A DNA stretch of 64,000 nucleotides from Eleginops maclovinus (lineage: Eukaryota; Chordata; Actinopteri; Perciformes; Eleginopidae). The notes beneath the pieces were generated by a model. The model was not told the DNA's origin, made no database searches, and saw only the letters and a program-made list of their open reading frames with translations. The stretch spans positions 10,791,421 through 10,855,420 of the forward strand of contig NC_086368.1 of NCBI RefSeq assembly GCF_036324505.1. The letters are read 5' to 3'. Positions 10,101 to 20,400 of the stretch are shown in pieces. The position numbers were made by a program, and so were the translations under genes. Positions within the stretch are counted from its first letter, which is position 1, and every line of letters starts with the position of its first letter.

Positions 10101-12116
10101 CAGTACCTTACCTCTAGTAATGGGCCCAGCCTTTCGTATATATGGCCTATGTGGCCCCTTAGTGAAAAAGTTTGGACACCCCTGGTTTAAAATATACCTT
10201 AATAATTTAGCCTTAATGTTTTGTTTGTAATTGTATTACATTTAAGTCTACTGCTATGTTTTAGGTTTGGTTTGTTGTTTTGGAATTGGGCCATCAGCCG
10301 CCTCTCCGTTTCAACATGCCAGTATATCTGACGGTTGATCTTCTTTTTCTGTGTTCAATCACCTTTAAAAGAAATACGGAGTAACTACGACCGTGGTTTT
10401 CATCATACTTGATTAAAGGGTGTAGCATGGGCAAAGGAAGAATCCATTACATTTTTTACCAGATCCAAATCACAGGCCTTTTAGTTCTTGTCTACAACAG
10501 TATTGAGAGTAATAGGCCCTTTCCAAAAAAGACATTTTGAGTCTTCACAGTAGTGAAGCACATCTTTATGTAAGCAAATGAATGATGGCTGAAATTGGGA
10601 TGCTTTATCTACATTAATGGGTATCGTGCATGCTGGTGTATTGTCACTGGCACCTGCACACGATAAATCAGTCATACATGTGCTTTTCCTGCTAGAACAA
10701 TGGTCTTGAGCACCAAAGTGACATTATCTCTCAATCAGTCAGATACTCTGATTCTGAGTTCAGTCTGTTTGAACGCAGAAGGATCTGTTTCTATCTCGGC
10801 TTCAGCTTTTTTTTGTTTTCCTTGACAAATATTTACCTGAGTTGTAGAAGATGCAGTACTGCAATAACTGCGTCAGCAAAATAATAAATGGTAGCATAAA
10901 CTATGGAACACAGTAGATGAGTAATTGTGGTTTGGACTGCAAATGCATACAAGCACATTGCAAGTGAACGCTTTCAAATCCTGCATTGTGGGTTGTGTTG
11001 GGCTTTTCTTTCCACTTTCCTGTCTCTTTCAGACTCACTCACACATCCGAAAAACACTCACGGCTCTTGTAGAATCTTCATGTCCATGTTGAAATAAATC
11101 AAATATAACTTGGCTATGAGTCCTGATGTATTTGAGTAGAAAAAAGGGTAAGAAACAACCCACCCTGAAGTTATGTACCCTAGCATTATTTGCCTTAGGG
11201 CAAAGTTTCTGTTTACACCTCTGTGATGGAAGGCAGAAACAGGAAGTTTACTGAATAGGCAAATACATGCAGACACCTGTGGTGAACCGAAAAAAGAATC
11301 AGCCATGTCCTTTGTTCTGTTCTCTGATACCGACTGTGGTAAACAAGAACGTTTTAGCAGCTACAACTTTTTTTTACCACTCATCAGCAGCAAATTGATA
11401 TGTTATTATTTGTAGTGATCTGTATTTATTATGAAATTAATATTGATCAAATGTTATTCTTTCGACAATGCTTATTTTTGTGGGGAAAAATAAGATCCCT
11501 GATCAGTTAATAAATCATAGACACCAGAGGACAATACTTCATTACTTCAGCAACTGCAACTCCTCATTGGACTAATTTAGAACATTTCTGGAGGCATAAC
11601 CACACATCACATGCCTGAGTTCAAAAGGGGGACGCTTGCCGCACTTTCTCCCTTGTTTCCCTTCCTTTACGCTTCACTCTTAAATCTATACCCTTTGATA
11701 AATCTGACTTCAGCGACCACTGCTGGTAGTATTAAAAACAAATTGATGTAGATTTATCCCAAGAGCCTCCATTAAGTAGAGCAAGGGACTTGAGGATGAA
11801 TTAGGTGACACTAATTTTGCAGGGCTTTATCCATAAAACAAATTATTATTGAAATCAGAAACAGTTTGATTGCAAAGTAGCATTGCCAATAAAATTATTA
11901 TTATTTGGTAATTTGTTGCATAACAACCAATGCAGTGCAAATGTCAAGATTCAAAAATTGCGATTTATTTAATCTAAATGTATTACATAAAAAAAGCAGC
12001 TTGTTTTGGTTTATTACAGCATTGTTGTAAATAAGAAAGTTGCTCATCCCTGTTTGTAATGTTTTACAGTGAATGACATCATACGCAGAGACATGAAAGG
12101 ATACAATGGAGAGTGA
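971..12116 (+). CDS. nfatc2: nfatc2: nuclear factor of activated T cells 2 (NFAT1 type), complete, 10 coding exons
   Basis: Calcium/calcineurin-regulated transcription factor; dephosphorylation by calcineurin sends it from cytoplasm to nucleus, where it binds GGAAA sites, often with AP-1. Coding exons: 971-1100, 2440-3415, 3598-3769, 4589-4791, 5658-5830, 6256-6396, 7582-7637, 7934-8066, 8772-9398, 12070-12116; they sum to 2658 nt, 885 residues plus stop (human about 925). Seen in order: acidic start with LDFSDLF; calcineurin-docking PRIEIT (residues 112-117); serine-rich SPASSNSSS (142-150); SP repeats around 158-167, 197-202 and 257-264; Rel-homology region from about 380 with [13 protein letters not shown] domain about 555-660 with [10 protein letters not shown]; two SUMO-type sites, IKAE (K664) and VKQE (K859); C-terminal YLEDVNDIIR. 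IPT wording such as [14 protein letters not shown] and [14 protein letters not shown] favours NFATC2 over NFATC1/3. The fish a/b ohnologue was not resolved. ATG at 971 is followed by a second ATG at 974; either could start. Confidence 0.95.
1101..2439 (+). other. nfatc2 intron 1
   Basis: AT-rich intron of 1.3 kb. A low-grade repeated theme of 'agctaac...tttcaacc' pieces occurs at 1845-2065, suggesting a decayed tandem array. No additional exon seen. Confidence 0.5.
2440..3415 (+). CDS. nfatc2: nfatc2 coding exon 2: NFAT regulatory (calcineurin) region, residues 44-369
   Basis: Acceptor tttttgacag ends at 2439. This 976-nt exon carries the whole NFAT-homology region: PxIxIT-type calcineurin docking site PRIEIT, serine-rich region and three SP clusters, plus a basic KQRSRSPSP stretch. 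The donor at 3416 (gtttgt) is weak, but it is the only one that joins in frame to the Rel-homology exon. The linker before the Rel domain (residues 265-369) is poorly conserved. Confidence 0.87.
3598..3769 (+). CDS. nfatc2: nfatc2 coding exon 3: start of the Rel-homology region
   Basis: Acceptor tttttccccag ends at 3597; donor gtgatc at 3770. Encodes [12 protein letters not shown] and the DNA-contacting [16 protein letters not shown] loop, a near-invariant NFAT signature. Ends in phase 0. Confidence 0.93.
4589..4791 (+). CDS. nfatc2: nfatc2 coding exon 4: Rel-homology core
   Basis: Acceptor cttactag ends at 4588; donor gtgagt at 4792. Encodes [31 protein letters not shown] and [12 protein letters not shown], a conserved NFAT block. 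Human NMRATID is here HMGVVID, completed by the next exon (phase 2). Confidence 0.95.
5658..5830 (+). CDS. nfatc2: nfatc2 coding exon 5: end of the Rel-homology N domain
   Basis: Acceptor tttacag ends at 5657; donor gtaagg at 5831. Encodes [17 protein letters not shown] and [19 protein letters not shown], diagnostic of NFAT proteins. The Ser codon is split with exon 6 (phase 1). Confidence 0.95.
6256..6396 (+). CDS. nfatc2: nfatc2 coding exon 6: start of the IPT domain
   Basis: Acceptor ttcctcag ends at 6255; donor gtgagg at 6397. Encodes [15 protein letters not shown] and [17 protein letters not shown]. The latter wording is closer to NFATC2 than to other NFAT paralogues. Confidence 0.95.
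7582..7637 (+). CDS. nfatc2: nfatc2 coding exon 7: IPT domain segment
   Basis: Small 56-nt exon between acceptor tgctttcag and donor gtgagt. Encodes [19 protein letters not shown], the counterpart of human DGQQIWEMEATVDKDKSQ. Confidence 0.93.
7848..7924. repeat. Duplicated segment, copy 1 (end of nfatc2 intron 7)
   Basis: About 77 nt starting gaattggggcatcagccgcc, ending 9 nt before exon 8. A near-identical copy lies at 10283-10360 in intron 9 with only a few differences. This copy covers the exon 8 polypyrimidine and branch region, so it is probably the source. Confidence 0.85.
7934..8066 (+). CDS. nfatc2: nfatc2 coding exon 8: end of IPT domain and nuclear localisation signal
   Basis: Acceptor tcatctag ends at 7933; donor gtacat at 8067. 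Encodes [15 protein letters not shown] and [18 protein letters not shown]; the KKKR run corresponds to the second NFAT nuclear localisation signal. The 77 nt just upstream of the exon are duplicated in intron 9. Confidence 0.93.
8067..8771 (+). other. nfatc2 intron 8
   Basis: 705-bp A-rich intron. Nothing beyond splice sites recognised. Confidence 0.5.
8772..9398 (+). CDS. nfatc2: nfatc2 coding exon 9: C-terminal transactivation region
   Basis: Acceptor tttgtttcag ends at 8771; donor gtgagt at 9399. Opens with [10 protein letters not shown] (human AIKTEPTDEY) and ends with [15 protein letters not shown], so both SUMO consensus sites flank the low-complexity region. The middle is little conserved, as usual for NFAT tails. 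Confidence 0.92.
9613..10184. mobile_element. Non-autonomous hAT-type DNA transposon in nfatc2 intron 9
   Basis: The ends are inverted: left CAGGGGTGTCCAAACT, right (reverse complement) the same 16 bases. They are flanked by a perfect 8-bp direct repeat gtttaaaa at 9605-9612 and 10185-10192. An 8-bp duplication with CAG-type termini is the hallmark of hAT elements. The 572-bp body has no transposase frame and contains an (ATT)n tract at about 9783-9818, so it is a deletion derivative moved by another element's enzyme. Confidence 0.88.
9784..9819. repeat. (ATT)n microsatellite
   Basis: Tandem ATT units with one CATT interruption, inside the hAT-type element. Confidence 0.85.
10283..10360. repeat. 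Duplicated segment, copy 2 (nfatc2 intron 9)
   Basis: Copy of 7848-7924, about 2.4 kb downstream and 91 bp after the hAT element's right target duplication. It lacks the exon 8 acceptor AG and coding sequence, so it should be splicing-inert. Confidence 0.85.
10361..12069 (+). other. nfatc2 intron 9, distal part
   Basis: 1.7 kb without a supported exon. Ordinary AT-rich intronic DNA; no repeat family recognised. Confidence 0.45.
12070..12116 (+). CDS. nfatc2: nfatc2 coding exon 10: terminal NDIIR motif and stop
   Basis: Acceptor ttttacag ends at 12069. The 47-nt exon reads, with the split Val, [15 protein letters not shown] then TGA. Human NFATC2 and NFATC1 have DDVNEIIR at the same place, which confirms that this distant small exon belongs to the gene despite a 2.7-kb intron. 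Confidence 0.9.
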
Positions 12117-12199
12117 ACATGGAGGACTGCAGCCGCCCTGATGTTCTTCAGATTAAGCATAAAATGAGTGTCTTTGAGGAAAGCATGTACTAGTTATCA

Positions 12200-12361
12200 A
12201 ATAAAATTGTTGGCTGACATAAAGCAAGCAATCTAAACTATTACAATTTTAGACTTTTTGACCCTTTACTGTTCATCTATTGTGTCTTTATTTTAAGTAG
12301 TTTGACTTATTTGTACAATTGCTCTTTTTAGGCATCTATACAATATGTTGTATTAAATAAA
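12200..12361 (+). terminator. nfatc2 polyadenylation signals
   Basis: Two AATAAA hexamers, at 12200-12205 and 12356-12361, lie 84 and 240 nt after the stop. The second is followed by a T/G-rich stretch (gaatcagtgtgtattc). The 3' untranslated region is therefore probably short, 100-270 nt. Confidence 0.6.
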
Positions 12362-12920
12362 ATCTGTTTATATGAATCAGTGTGTATTCAATGAAGTAAG
12401 GTCGGGAATGGACTGAATAGTAAAAAAAAAAAAAAATCTAAATTAACACACAATTCGTTTTTTTCCCCTGATAACAAATATCACTGTCTTTGAAATTGTT
12501 TTTCTTGTGAGGAAGTCATACAACAGATACCATTATAAAATTAATATAATACAACATTTATCAAAAAGTATTTAAAGTATGATTATTTGGCATAACACCA
12601 ACATGAAAGGTTAAGGTTGGGGTGACTTAAGCTGAAAGACAGATTTAGAGGAGTTCAACTACAATATTTACTACTTAGATGTAGTGGATTCTTGGGGAAC
12701 GTCTTGATTTAAGAAAAAGTACCTCTACTTTGAAACTTAACTACAGAACTTGAGAAAATGTACTTTACCCCTGGTGACGAAGCCTATCTTTATGTTTTAA
12801 AAATGTTGACTTTAAGAAGTGAAAATGAGATATCTGTTTTCCTTTTTTTAGAGCCTTAAACATAATGATGTGTCACTTTTGATACAAACGCTAGAGGACG
12901 ACATTTTCAAAACAATCATT
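12362..12920. other. nfatc2-manbal intergenic spacer
   Basis: About 560 bp of AT-rich DNA, with an A13 run at about 12423 and nothing coding. The pieces 'gtacctctactttgaa' and 'aaaatgtactttacccc' near 12720-12775 resemble short dispersed fish repeats. Confidence 0.4.
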
Positions 12921-12928
12921 CCCCGGTT

Positions 12929-12966
12929 CGGAAGTGGCTCGCATACGTGTGACGTCACTTCCGCTT
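12929..12966 (+). promoter_or_regulatory. Probable manbal core promoter: ETS-CRE-ETS cluster
   Basis: CGGAAGTG (12929-12936, ETS/GABPA type), the full palindromic CRE TGACGTCA (12950-12957) and an overlapping reverse ETS ACTTCCG (12957-12963) lie within 38 bp. Such clusters are typical of TATA-less housekeeping promoters. The next strong donor, G|gtgagc at 13090, would end a non-coding first exon. Confidence 0.6.
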
Positions 12967-13089
12967 GGAGATTTTATTTTCTTTCTTATGTGTGCATGTT
13001 TTCCTTCACAGCTTTACTAATATCTTTGCTCTGATATTGAAGTTAACACCCCTGTAACCACTGAGGAGAGTGAAGTTGACCCCTTACTG
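12967..13089 (+). other. Putative manbal 5' untranslated exon
   Basis: Lies between the ETS/CRE cluster and a consensus donor (actg|gtgagc at 13090). An alternative donor gttg|gtgagt occurs at 13137. Acceptor candidates before the start codon include gaatag at 13969. Placement is by inference; no transcript evidence. Confidence 0.35.
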
Positions 13090-14053
13090 GTGAGCTTCTA
13101 ACCACCCTGCTGTGCTACGTTGTAAATAATTCGTTGGTGAGTCAGTTTACAACAGCCTACAATCTATAGTAGCGTTTTGTTTATCAACTGGACGCAGAGC
13201 ACACAACATCGTTTGATTCACATTTCCACGCATTTGTAACAATTCAGTGTTTATAGTGTGGTTGTGGATACAAAACGAGACAGACGAACACCTTTCCATC
13301 TTGTCTGGGAGCCATGAAATCCTCATATTTTTGGAATTACTGACATGTTGTTAATCTTCCTGCTAAATTCTCTCCCGGCCTACGGCAATTTTGCATCAAA
13401 TATATTTTTATAACAGTACCAACAATGTTATTAGAAACATTACATCAAAGCGATGTTTTCCCGAATCTAGTTTGAAAACACATGTTATCAAGGATATTTG
13501 AAGTTGAAGATGAAGGAAAATAACACAATTAAGAAAATATATATTTTTATTCCACGTCCACCTTAGGCTACGTAAATTAAGCTAACTTTAAAGAAGAGTA
13601 AATGAGATTCACCCAAGTAATGACATTTGAACATTGAGTTTCTATATAGTACGCAAAACAGAAAATAAGAAATTCAAATCGGCTGAAGCCTAGCACACAA
13701 TTAGCATATAAACATAATATGCCTACATATGATTCCATGGGATACCAGGAGGAACCTGGGTTTGTTATTAAAATTGCGTTGTCACTGGGGGAAGTATAAT
13801 TGTGTATCCTTTAATGCTAAATATATTTCTGAACGAGTGGAAGACTTAGTTAAATCTCCTTATAAAGTCGCTGAAGAAAGCACTACGTTCACGTTAATTC
13901 GAGGAGCCCTGGTTTTGTTAATGAAATGTTGTAATTCGTATTGATCTTGCAACCCTTTTTTGAAGAATAGATCCTGTTGCTAACTGTGGTCCTGTTGTTT
14001 GCTGAGATAGGTTGGTGCACTGACAAGTAACCAAACAGACCATCAGCAGCATC

Positions 14054-14203
14054 ATGTCAGCAGAAGTGGACCTGTCCCCTCCAGAGGTCCCTGAAGCCAC
14101 CTTTCTAGAGAGCCTCCTGCGCTATGGACTGTTTCTGGGCGCCATCTTCCAGCTCATCTGCATCCTCGCTGTCATCTTCCCCACATCCAAGGGACACGAA
14201 CAG
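14054..14203 (+). CDS. manbal: manbal coding exon 1 (residues 1-50, transmembrane segment)
   Basis: ATG at 14054; ends GGACACGAACAG before donor gtgggt at 14204, phase 0. Holds the conserved PPEVPE motif and the only membrane span. Confidence 0.94.
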
Positions 14204-15632
14204 GTGGGTAGACGCCAAGAAATTATGAGAGATAGTTGATTCACATGAAGCTAATTTTATAGTTAAAACCAACATATCTACATTCTGCTGGTTTCTTTCA
14301 ATTTAACCAATTCAAATGGGCTGTTGAATAGGGCTGAAATATGATTCTAAATCTGATAACAAAGAACACAATCAGAAACATTTGCAGCATGGAGCAGCTG
14401 CAGATAGATCAGCTAGGAATTTAATTATGTATTAATGTATTTTCTCCTATCTTGCTTGACAGGTGTAAAGGCTCTGCAATCACACTATTTTGTAAAATAA
14501 ATCTTGCAGAACGTAACTATTCAGTCTTCAGAAAAAACAGACATCCGTTATAAAGATTAGTGTTTAAATGTCCATGAAGACAGAGCCACTAAGGGCTTCT
14601 CGCAGAATCTCCATACTGTTAACTGTCAGGAGAGATTATTTATAGACGAGCAATTAAATCCACGGTCTCATCGTTCTATTTTCAAATGCACTGATTACTC
14701 TCCACAGTATGTCGCCATTTCATCCTTTACAGCAGCCTGCTGTCAGTCTGCCTTGCCATACAAAGACAGAAACAGTGCTGACGGGGAAACCATAGGGGGA
14801 AACACGTCGGTATTTATTTTGTTTGGCTTGTGTGTTCCTGAGTTTTATCCATAAAAAGAAAAGAAAAAGATGAGATAACGACAAAGTGAAAGAGTGGAAG
14901 AAGGCCTTTTGGTGCAGTTGTATTCATGTATATGTGCATCCTGCTAATATGGGTTTTTAATCCAGTTTTTAATAATTTCAACTTTTCTTTTTCATTTTTA
15001 TGATATGCATTCTAGGTTATCTATTTTTTAAAATCTAATTTGACTCAAATTAAATGAATTTGGCATCCTCCCATTAAAAAAATATATATTCTGTGTCTGT
15101 TTCCATGTTATAAATCACTTAGAATTTCTTGTACGAAGGATGCTTTGATTATCTTATACTTATTATTAATGTAATGATTATTATTATTGCTCCATAAATT
15201 CAGGGAACTGCCTATAACAATTCCATTCACTTTAGGTACGTTAACACATAGTCTGAGGTATCTGGAGTGATGAAGAAATGGAATACTAAAATATATATGA
15301 CTCACCCCCTTTCTACAGTTTGTTGTCAAACACAGACTCTTGAAAGATTTACTTCCTTAAATAGTCTTTTGGCAAATTCCGTATGTGAAAGTGTCAGCTA
15401 ACAAGTCATCTAAACATGTGATCAAGCAGTCATGTGTTTTGACACCATATTTACTATGACTCAGAGGATTTATTTATTGTAAATTACAGGGTGGTTAATG
15501 TGTGTTGTGTTTTCTCAACAGGAAGAGACTGAGTCCACTGATGGCAAGGCCACCGAACAGCTGAAGAAACCTAAAGGACTGACCCCGCAGCTTCGGCAAA
15601 AACTAAAGAAAGAGAGCAAGAAGAAGCGATAG
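14054..15632 (+). CDS. manbal: manbal: small single-pass membrane protein MANBAL, complete, 2 coding exons
   Basis: Exons 14054-14203 and 15522-15632 give 86 residues plus stop (human MANBAL 85). The start reads [19 protein letters not shown], close to human [20 protein letters not shown], and is in a favourable context (catcATG). One hydrophobic segment at residues 24-43 ([20 protein letters not shown]); then an acidic stretch and a strongly basic tail ending KKKR. The Lys pair at -4/-3 fits a dilysine ER-retrieval signal if the tail is cytosolic (inference). The molecular function of MANBAL is not established. In mammals it also sits next to SRC, which supports the call. Confidence 0.95.
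14204..15521 (+). other. manbal intron
   Basis: 1.3-kb AT-rich intron; no other exon or repeat family recognised. Confidence 0.5.
15522..15632 (+). CDS. manbal: manbal coding exon 2 (residues 51-86, basic tail)
   Basis: Acceptor tttctcaacag ends at 15521. Encodes EEETESTDG, then a lysine-rich tail KKESKKKR and TAG at 15630-15632. Confidence 0.93.
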   Translation, partial: EETESTDGKATEQLKKPKGLTPQLRQKLKKESKKKR

Positions 15633-15889
15633 ATAGTGCTGCATGTGTGAATGCGTCGGTTTGAAGACATCAGTCAATCAACATTAAACGGTTACAATTA
15701 TCACTACAGGATATGAAACACTAATGCTATATTGCATGAGACACCTTGACCTTTATATTGACATCAGTATTAAAAAGAGCAAATAGTCATGTTGAGTTTA
15801 TGCAGCTTCATATTTCATTGCCTATTTGTTTTGCAATTGTATTTTACAATATATCATTGATTGAAATGTATTTGGATTTCAACAGAAAA

Positions 15890-15895
15890 AATAAA
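15890..15895 (+). terminator. manbal polyadenylation signal (candidate)
   Basis: AATAAA 258 nt after the stop. A further AATAAA-rich stretch at about 16147-16168 could serve a longer transcript. Confidence 0.45.
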
Positions 15896-16850
15896 TCCAC
15901 TCTGGTCATTCACTTCCGCTGTTTTCATTGCAATATTTCCATTTGGTCAGATGAGTCAGAATTGGATCATTGTGTTTATATTTACTCACTAGATGACAAT
16001 CTTCATGACTTCCTGTTAAGCTACAGTTTTTTTCCCCACTACAGGTAAGGTTTATTTAACTTGTTATTTTTCTCTTTTTTAAGGTTAACAGGATATTCAT
16101 AGACCTTATAAAGGGGGGTTAACATGAGGAGAGCTAAGTTCTATTTAATAAACAAATGAAAATAAAACCTTATTGGTATTGGATTGAATGTTTTATCAGT
16201 AAATCAGTCAAAACAACTTTTGAAACGGTTATAAATAAATATCCTTATTCCTATTCTTAACATTTTCATGCATGCTCTCAAACCTAGAGTTTAAAGCTTT
16301 CCAATTAAACTATAAAGTTAAAAATAAAATGTTTTCAGATTATATTCAGTAGTGGTAATTCTGATTCAGTATGAACTAGGAAGAATTTGCATGTTTATAA
16401 AATAAAAATGTTTAAAACGAAATAGTGTTATAGGAAACACTTATTACATAATAATAATAAGGACCGTAATAAAATAAGCCCAATATAAAAAGGTATTGTA
16501 TTAATATAAGAGTTTAACCCAAACATTTTGTCAGCACAAACTTGCTTTGCTTTACTCCCTCATAAGTAAATATTTATTATTGTTTATTTATAAGCTTTTA
16601 TATGGCTATGTGTGTTTGTGTATATTTGAAAACCTTGTTTTGCTATTAATGCGCAGCCTTAAAATTACCGTTCCAAACAGCGATGTGAGTGTCGCTTAGC
16701 AACCGGTTCTGACAGCATTTGGCAACGTTTTTGAATGATAAGTGAAATGTAAGGACTGAGTATGTATGTCGTGTTGTTAAACTTCTTAAATCAGACTCAG
16801 ATTGAAAGCTTCTGAATCGTGATCCCAGATTGTATTTTAGAAAAGATCAA
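15896..16850. other. manbal-src intergenic region
   Basis: About 950 bp, AT-rich, becoming CpG-containing after 16650. 'gtcgcttagcaac' (16691-16703) and 'ttggcaac' (about 16719-16726) resemble RFX X-box half sites. No coding exon. Confidence 0.35.
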
Positions 16851-16859
16851 CGTGGGTGT

Positions 16860-17407
16860 TGTCGTGCCTTCTAACGCCTCGGTGAATTAATTCAACAATC
16901 ACAGCGTCGAGTTACGCAACACGACGTGAATCCTCTCGACTTCGCCATCATTGCGTAGAAAGGGTAACACTCAACCTCATCATATTTTGCGCTCTCGTGT
17001 TTCGTCAGTGATGCACTATCCCGTGCCTCCCCCCCACACGAGGCATGTCTCCTCCACACCACATCGCTACTCCTGTCGCTTCCTTGCATGAATTTACCAC
17101 GCCGTCGCCTCTTCCCAGCTGAACAGGCTACCTCACCCGCCGGGTTGGACGCTGTTTGTCCGGCCCACCGACCGTAGCCGCCCCCGGCAGCTGTGCCCTC
17201 TGCTCCCGAAGGCAGTCCTCGTCATGACCTCCCCTTTCTGCGATTCTGCCGATAACTGCTAAATGGGCTTCGTGGCTGGGCAGAGGTTTCCACAGCAACT
17301 GCCCATCCGCTTCCAGTATTTCTCTAATGAGGACAGCCTTCAGGATTTAACACGAGTCCTCACTGCGCGTCTCTGATTTCTGGGCTGAATCTCCAGACGC
17401 GTCAAAG
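16860..17407 (+). promoter_or_regulatory. src: CpG-rich src promoter region with putative non-coding exon 1
   Basis: Local CpG density is far above the neighbours, especially 17090-17240 and 17350-17405. The block ends in a consensus donor (caaag|gtgagta, exon end 17407). It lies upstream of the first src coding exon with the right polarity. SRC genes are known to use non-coding first exons. The transcription start was not located. Confidence 0.55.
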
Positions 17408-20400
17408 GTGAGTACATTTATAGCGCTTTAATGCAAGAAAATGTGATTTATTTGGGGATTTTGGGAGTATTTGTTTTTTTGCTGCTCATGTTCCCATACC
17501 AATGATTCACACACTGCCTCTCTCACACTGACTAGTATTTCATTGTTGCACAGGCCATTCAGTCAGAGCTGCTCGCACATTTGCTCAGTGCCACTCAGCC
17601 TGTGCCAGGGCTCCGTTGTTGTTGACGATCTACTACATCCCCAGACAAAATGCGCACGGTATGTGCAATTGTAATATTTTGGATTTTCTCATGGGCAAAA
17701 CACCATCAAGGATGAGTCCGTAAATCGACAACGAACAGAACATTAACGCCAACAATCCATCGAAATTCAAAATGGAGCTGTAACAGCACCTGTTTTGATT
17801 CATCAGGCCGCATATGCGCTGTATGTGAGCCCAAGCCAGCCACAGCCACAGCCACATAAGCATTGTCGCCCTTTACCTCCATGTTCCCATTCACAAATCC
17901 CAGTTTACGTGCCTAATGTGGATCAGTTTGGCAAACAGGGACTGTTGATGTTTTCTTTTCTCTTTTTTTTTTGTTACATTCCCTCCCCGTAGCAAATACG
18001 TTTATCATTGACAGCTGCTACTCCTGTAGGCAGCTACTACCCCACCCCTTGTTTCTTTGAAAGCAGCTTTGCTGACAACTGGTGTTTAATCCCGCGGAAA
18101 TAGAATTTTAATTATGTGGCTAATCTATTTACAGTCGGTTTTGGGATTTGGACTAATTCCAGCAAATTTCCATAGTGCAGTAGGATCAGGTTTGCTAAAA
18201 ATGTAAGACATGAATCATGGGAGAGCTCAATGTGGGATGTTTAAGACTGGACACCCAGATGCTATAATATGCTAGCCTCATTTTAAAAGCACATGGTAAG
18301 CATAGCTTTAAAACAATTTCATCATATTGGATTGAATGAATTTCTGTCATATTGTTCTACAAACTGAGATAGTTATAATAACAACAGTGGGTCAAAAAAC
18401 ATATTGTTCATCTTCACCAGGCAGTAAGAAAGAGAAGCTTGTCTGGACTTGTTGGGCTTTGACTAAAGCTCATCCTTCATTATAGATTAACCTACTAATG
18501 TTTTCTCAATGTTTTCATAAATCTATTCCCAAAAGCCTTACATTTCTCTTATACCTTGCTTTGTCTGATCAACATTTCTGAGATGTTCTATTTACTATCA
18601 CAAAGACAAAGAAACTGCACCAAGAATGTAAGTCTCCCCAATTGAGAAGCAGACTTTTTGTTATTTTAACTTTAAAAATGACAAGCAATAAGTATTCTGT
18701 TTATTTGCCTTTCGGTCAACTAGTTGATTGATAGTCCAGTTGTTTGCAGCTTTAGTTGGTTTTGTCAAACATTCTGTTGTGTTTTTGTTCCTGTCAGAGC
18801 AATATAAATGTACATTTTTAGGGGGTAATTAAGTATGACCCCATATGTTTATTTTAATGTGCTGTAATTCACAAAGAAAGGCTGGCTGTAGAGTTAATGA
18901 TTTGCTAAAAGTGTGCCACCTCTGTAATGAAAAATCCATCATGTTCTCTTTCCTACTCTTTGTCCTCCTTTATAGAGGCATGTTGAAGCAGCTCTTCCTC
19001 ATAGCCTGGATAATTTTGAGTCTCCAGTTAAAGATGGACAGAAAACAGAAGTGTGTTTTATCAGCTGAGTGCCACAATCCCCCTCTTGTCCTCCTCTTCC
19101 TTTTCTTCTTTTGTGCTTATCCTTAGTGTGTTTTGTCACTGAGAAAGAGGGTAGTTGAGATGGGAGAGCAGGCACAGACTTTGCAAATTGAGTGGGGTCG
19201 GGAAAACATTGGGCAAAGAATAACAGAGAATATCTGATTGAGGCATCCACTGTTCTAAAATGGGACAAATCTTGATAGCTAAATGAATGCATATGTTTTT
19301 CCTTAGTCCCCTTTAAAGAAACGGCCTGTTTTCTCTCTTTAACCCAACCTATTAATAATCTGTGTATTATGTATGTGGACTGCACTATGTCATGTTATTA
19401 TCATGCAACATCAGTATAGGACAGGGACGTTAATGTGCACATTTCCGCTTGTTTTGATCTTGAGGAGCCATCATTGACCCCCCTCCCTCTCTTTCGTTAC
19501 TCCTCCCCAGGGCAAACTGTTTCCCATTTGACTGAAACATTGGCTCCAGCCCCTTCTCTTTCTGCAGCACAGTGGCAACTGTTACCGTCTGTTGTGACTC
19601 AGTGAGGTTTGTCATGGCCAAATGTGCTTTTGTGCCTGACCAGAAACCTGAAGCTTGTAGGCTCAGCTTTAGATTGAAGATTACAAATGCCGATTAGACA
19701 GAGAAATCGTGATTAAGTGTAAACTCCTTTTTGCAAAACCTATTCAATATCAAAGGTAGGCTGTATTTAAGCGCAGTGCTTTGAAAGCACAATTTTCTGC
19801 AACAAATTGGTGCAGTTTTATTGTGGAAGTATTGTGGATCCAGCAACTTTGGGTATTTTGTTAGTCTTCAGTGTGTAGATACCTGGAAGAAAAAGATGCA
19901 CAATATTGACTTTACTTCATCAAACATTTAAAAGATAGGTTAATATTTGTTCTTTCTTTATACCACACTCACCTGCTAACCGTATCCTTTGGTAACTCCG
20001 ATCCGGACTTTAGTGTAAGTATACGTTCCTGAACTGATTCCAATATTGGAGACAAAATCCGTAGACCTCTGTTTTTACAGAAATGCATTCTTAAATTTAT
20101 CTGAAGCCAAGATTGGATTTCAACATTCTGAATTACACTTATCAAGGAAGTATGCCTATCCTCCAATGTCATTCCGGTAACACATTTCCTTGTATTGTGA
20201 AACAATGGTTCCTTGCTGAACTTTGGTGGAGACACAGTATAAAAAGAGTGACTTAAAAAAAGCTGACTTAAAATTGTACTTAATGATATTGTTAAATTAA
20301 AATGTCAAGGGACCACCAACGTGATTACAATTCATCCTGATGGGAACAAATTATTTCATGGCAATCGCTCCAATAGTTGGTCAGCTATTTTAGCTTTGGC

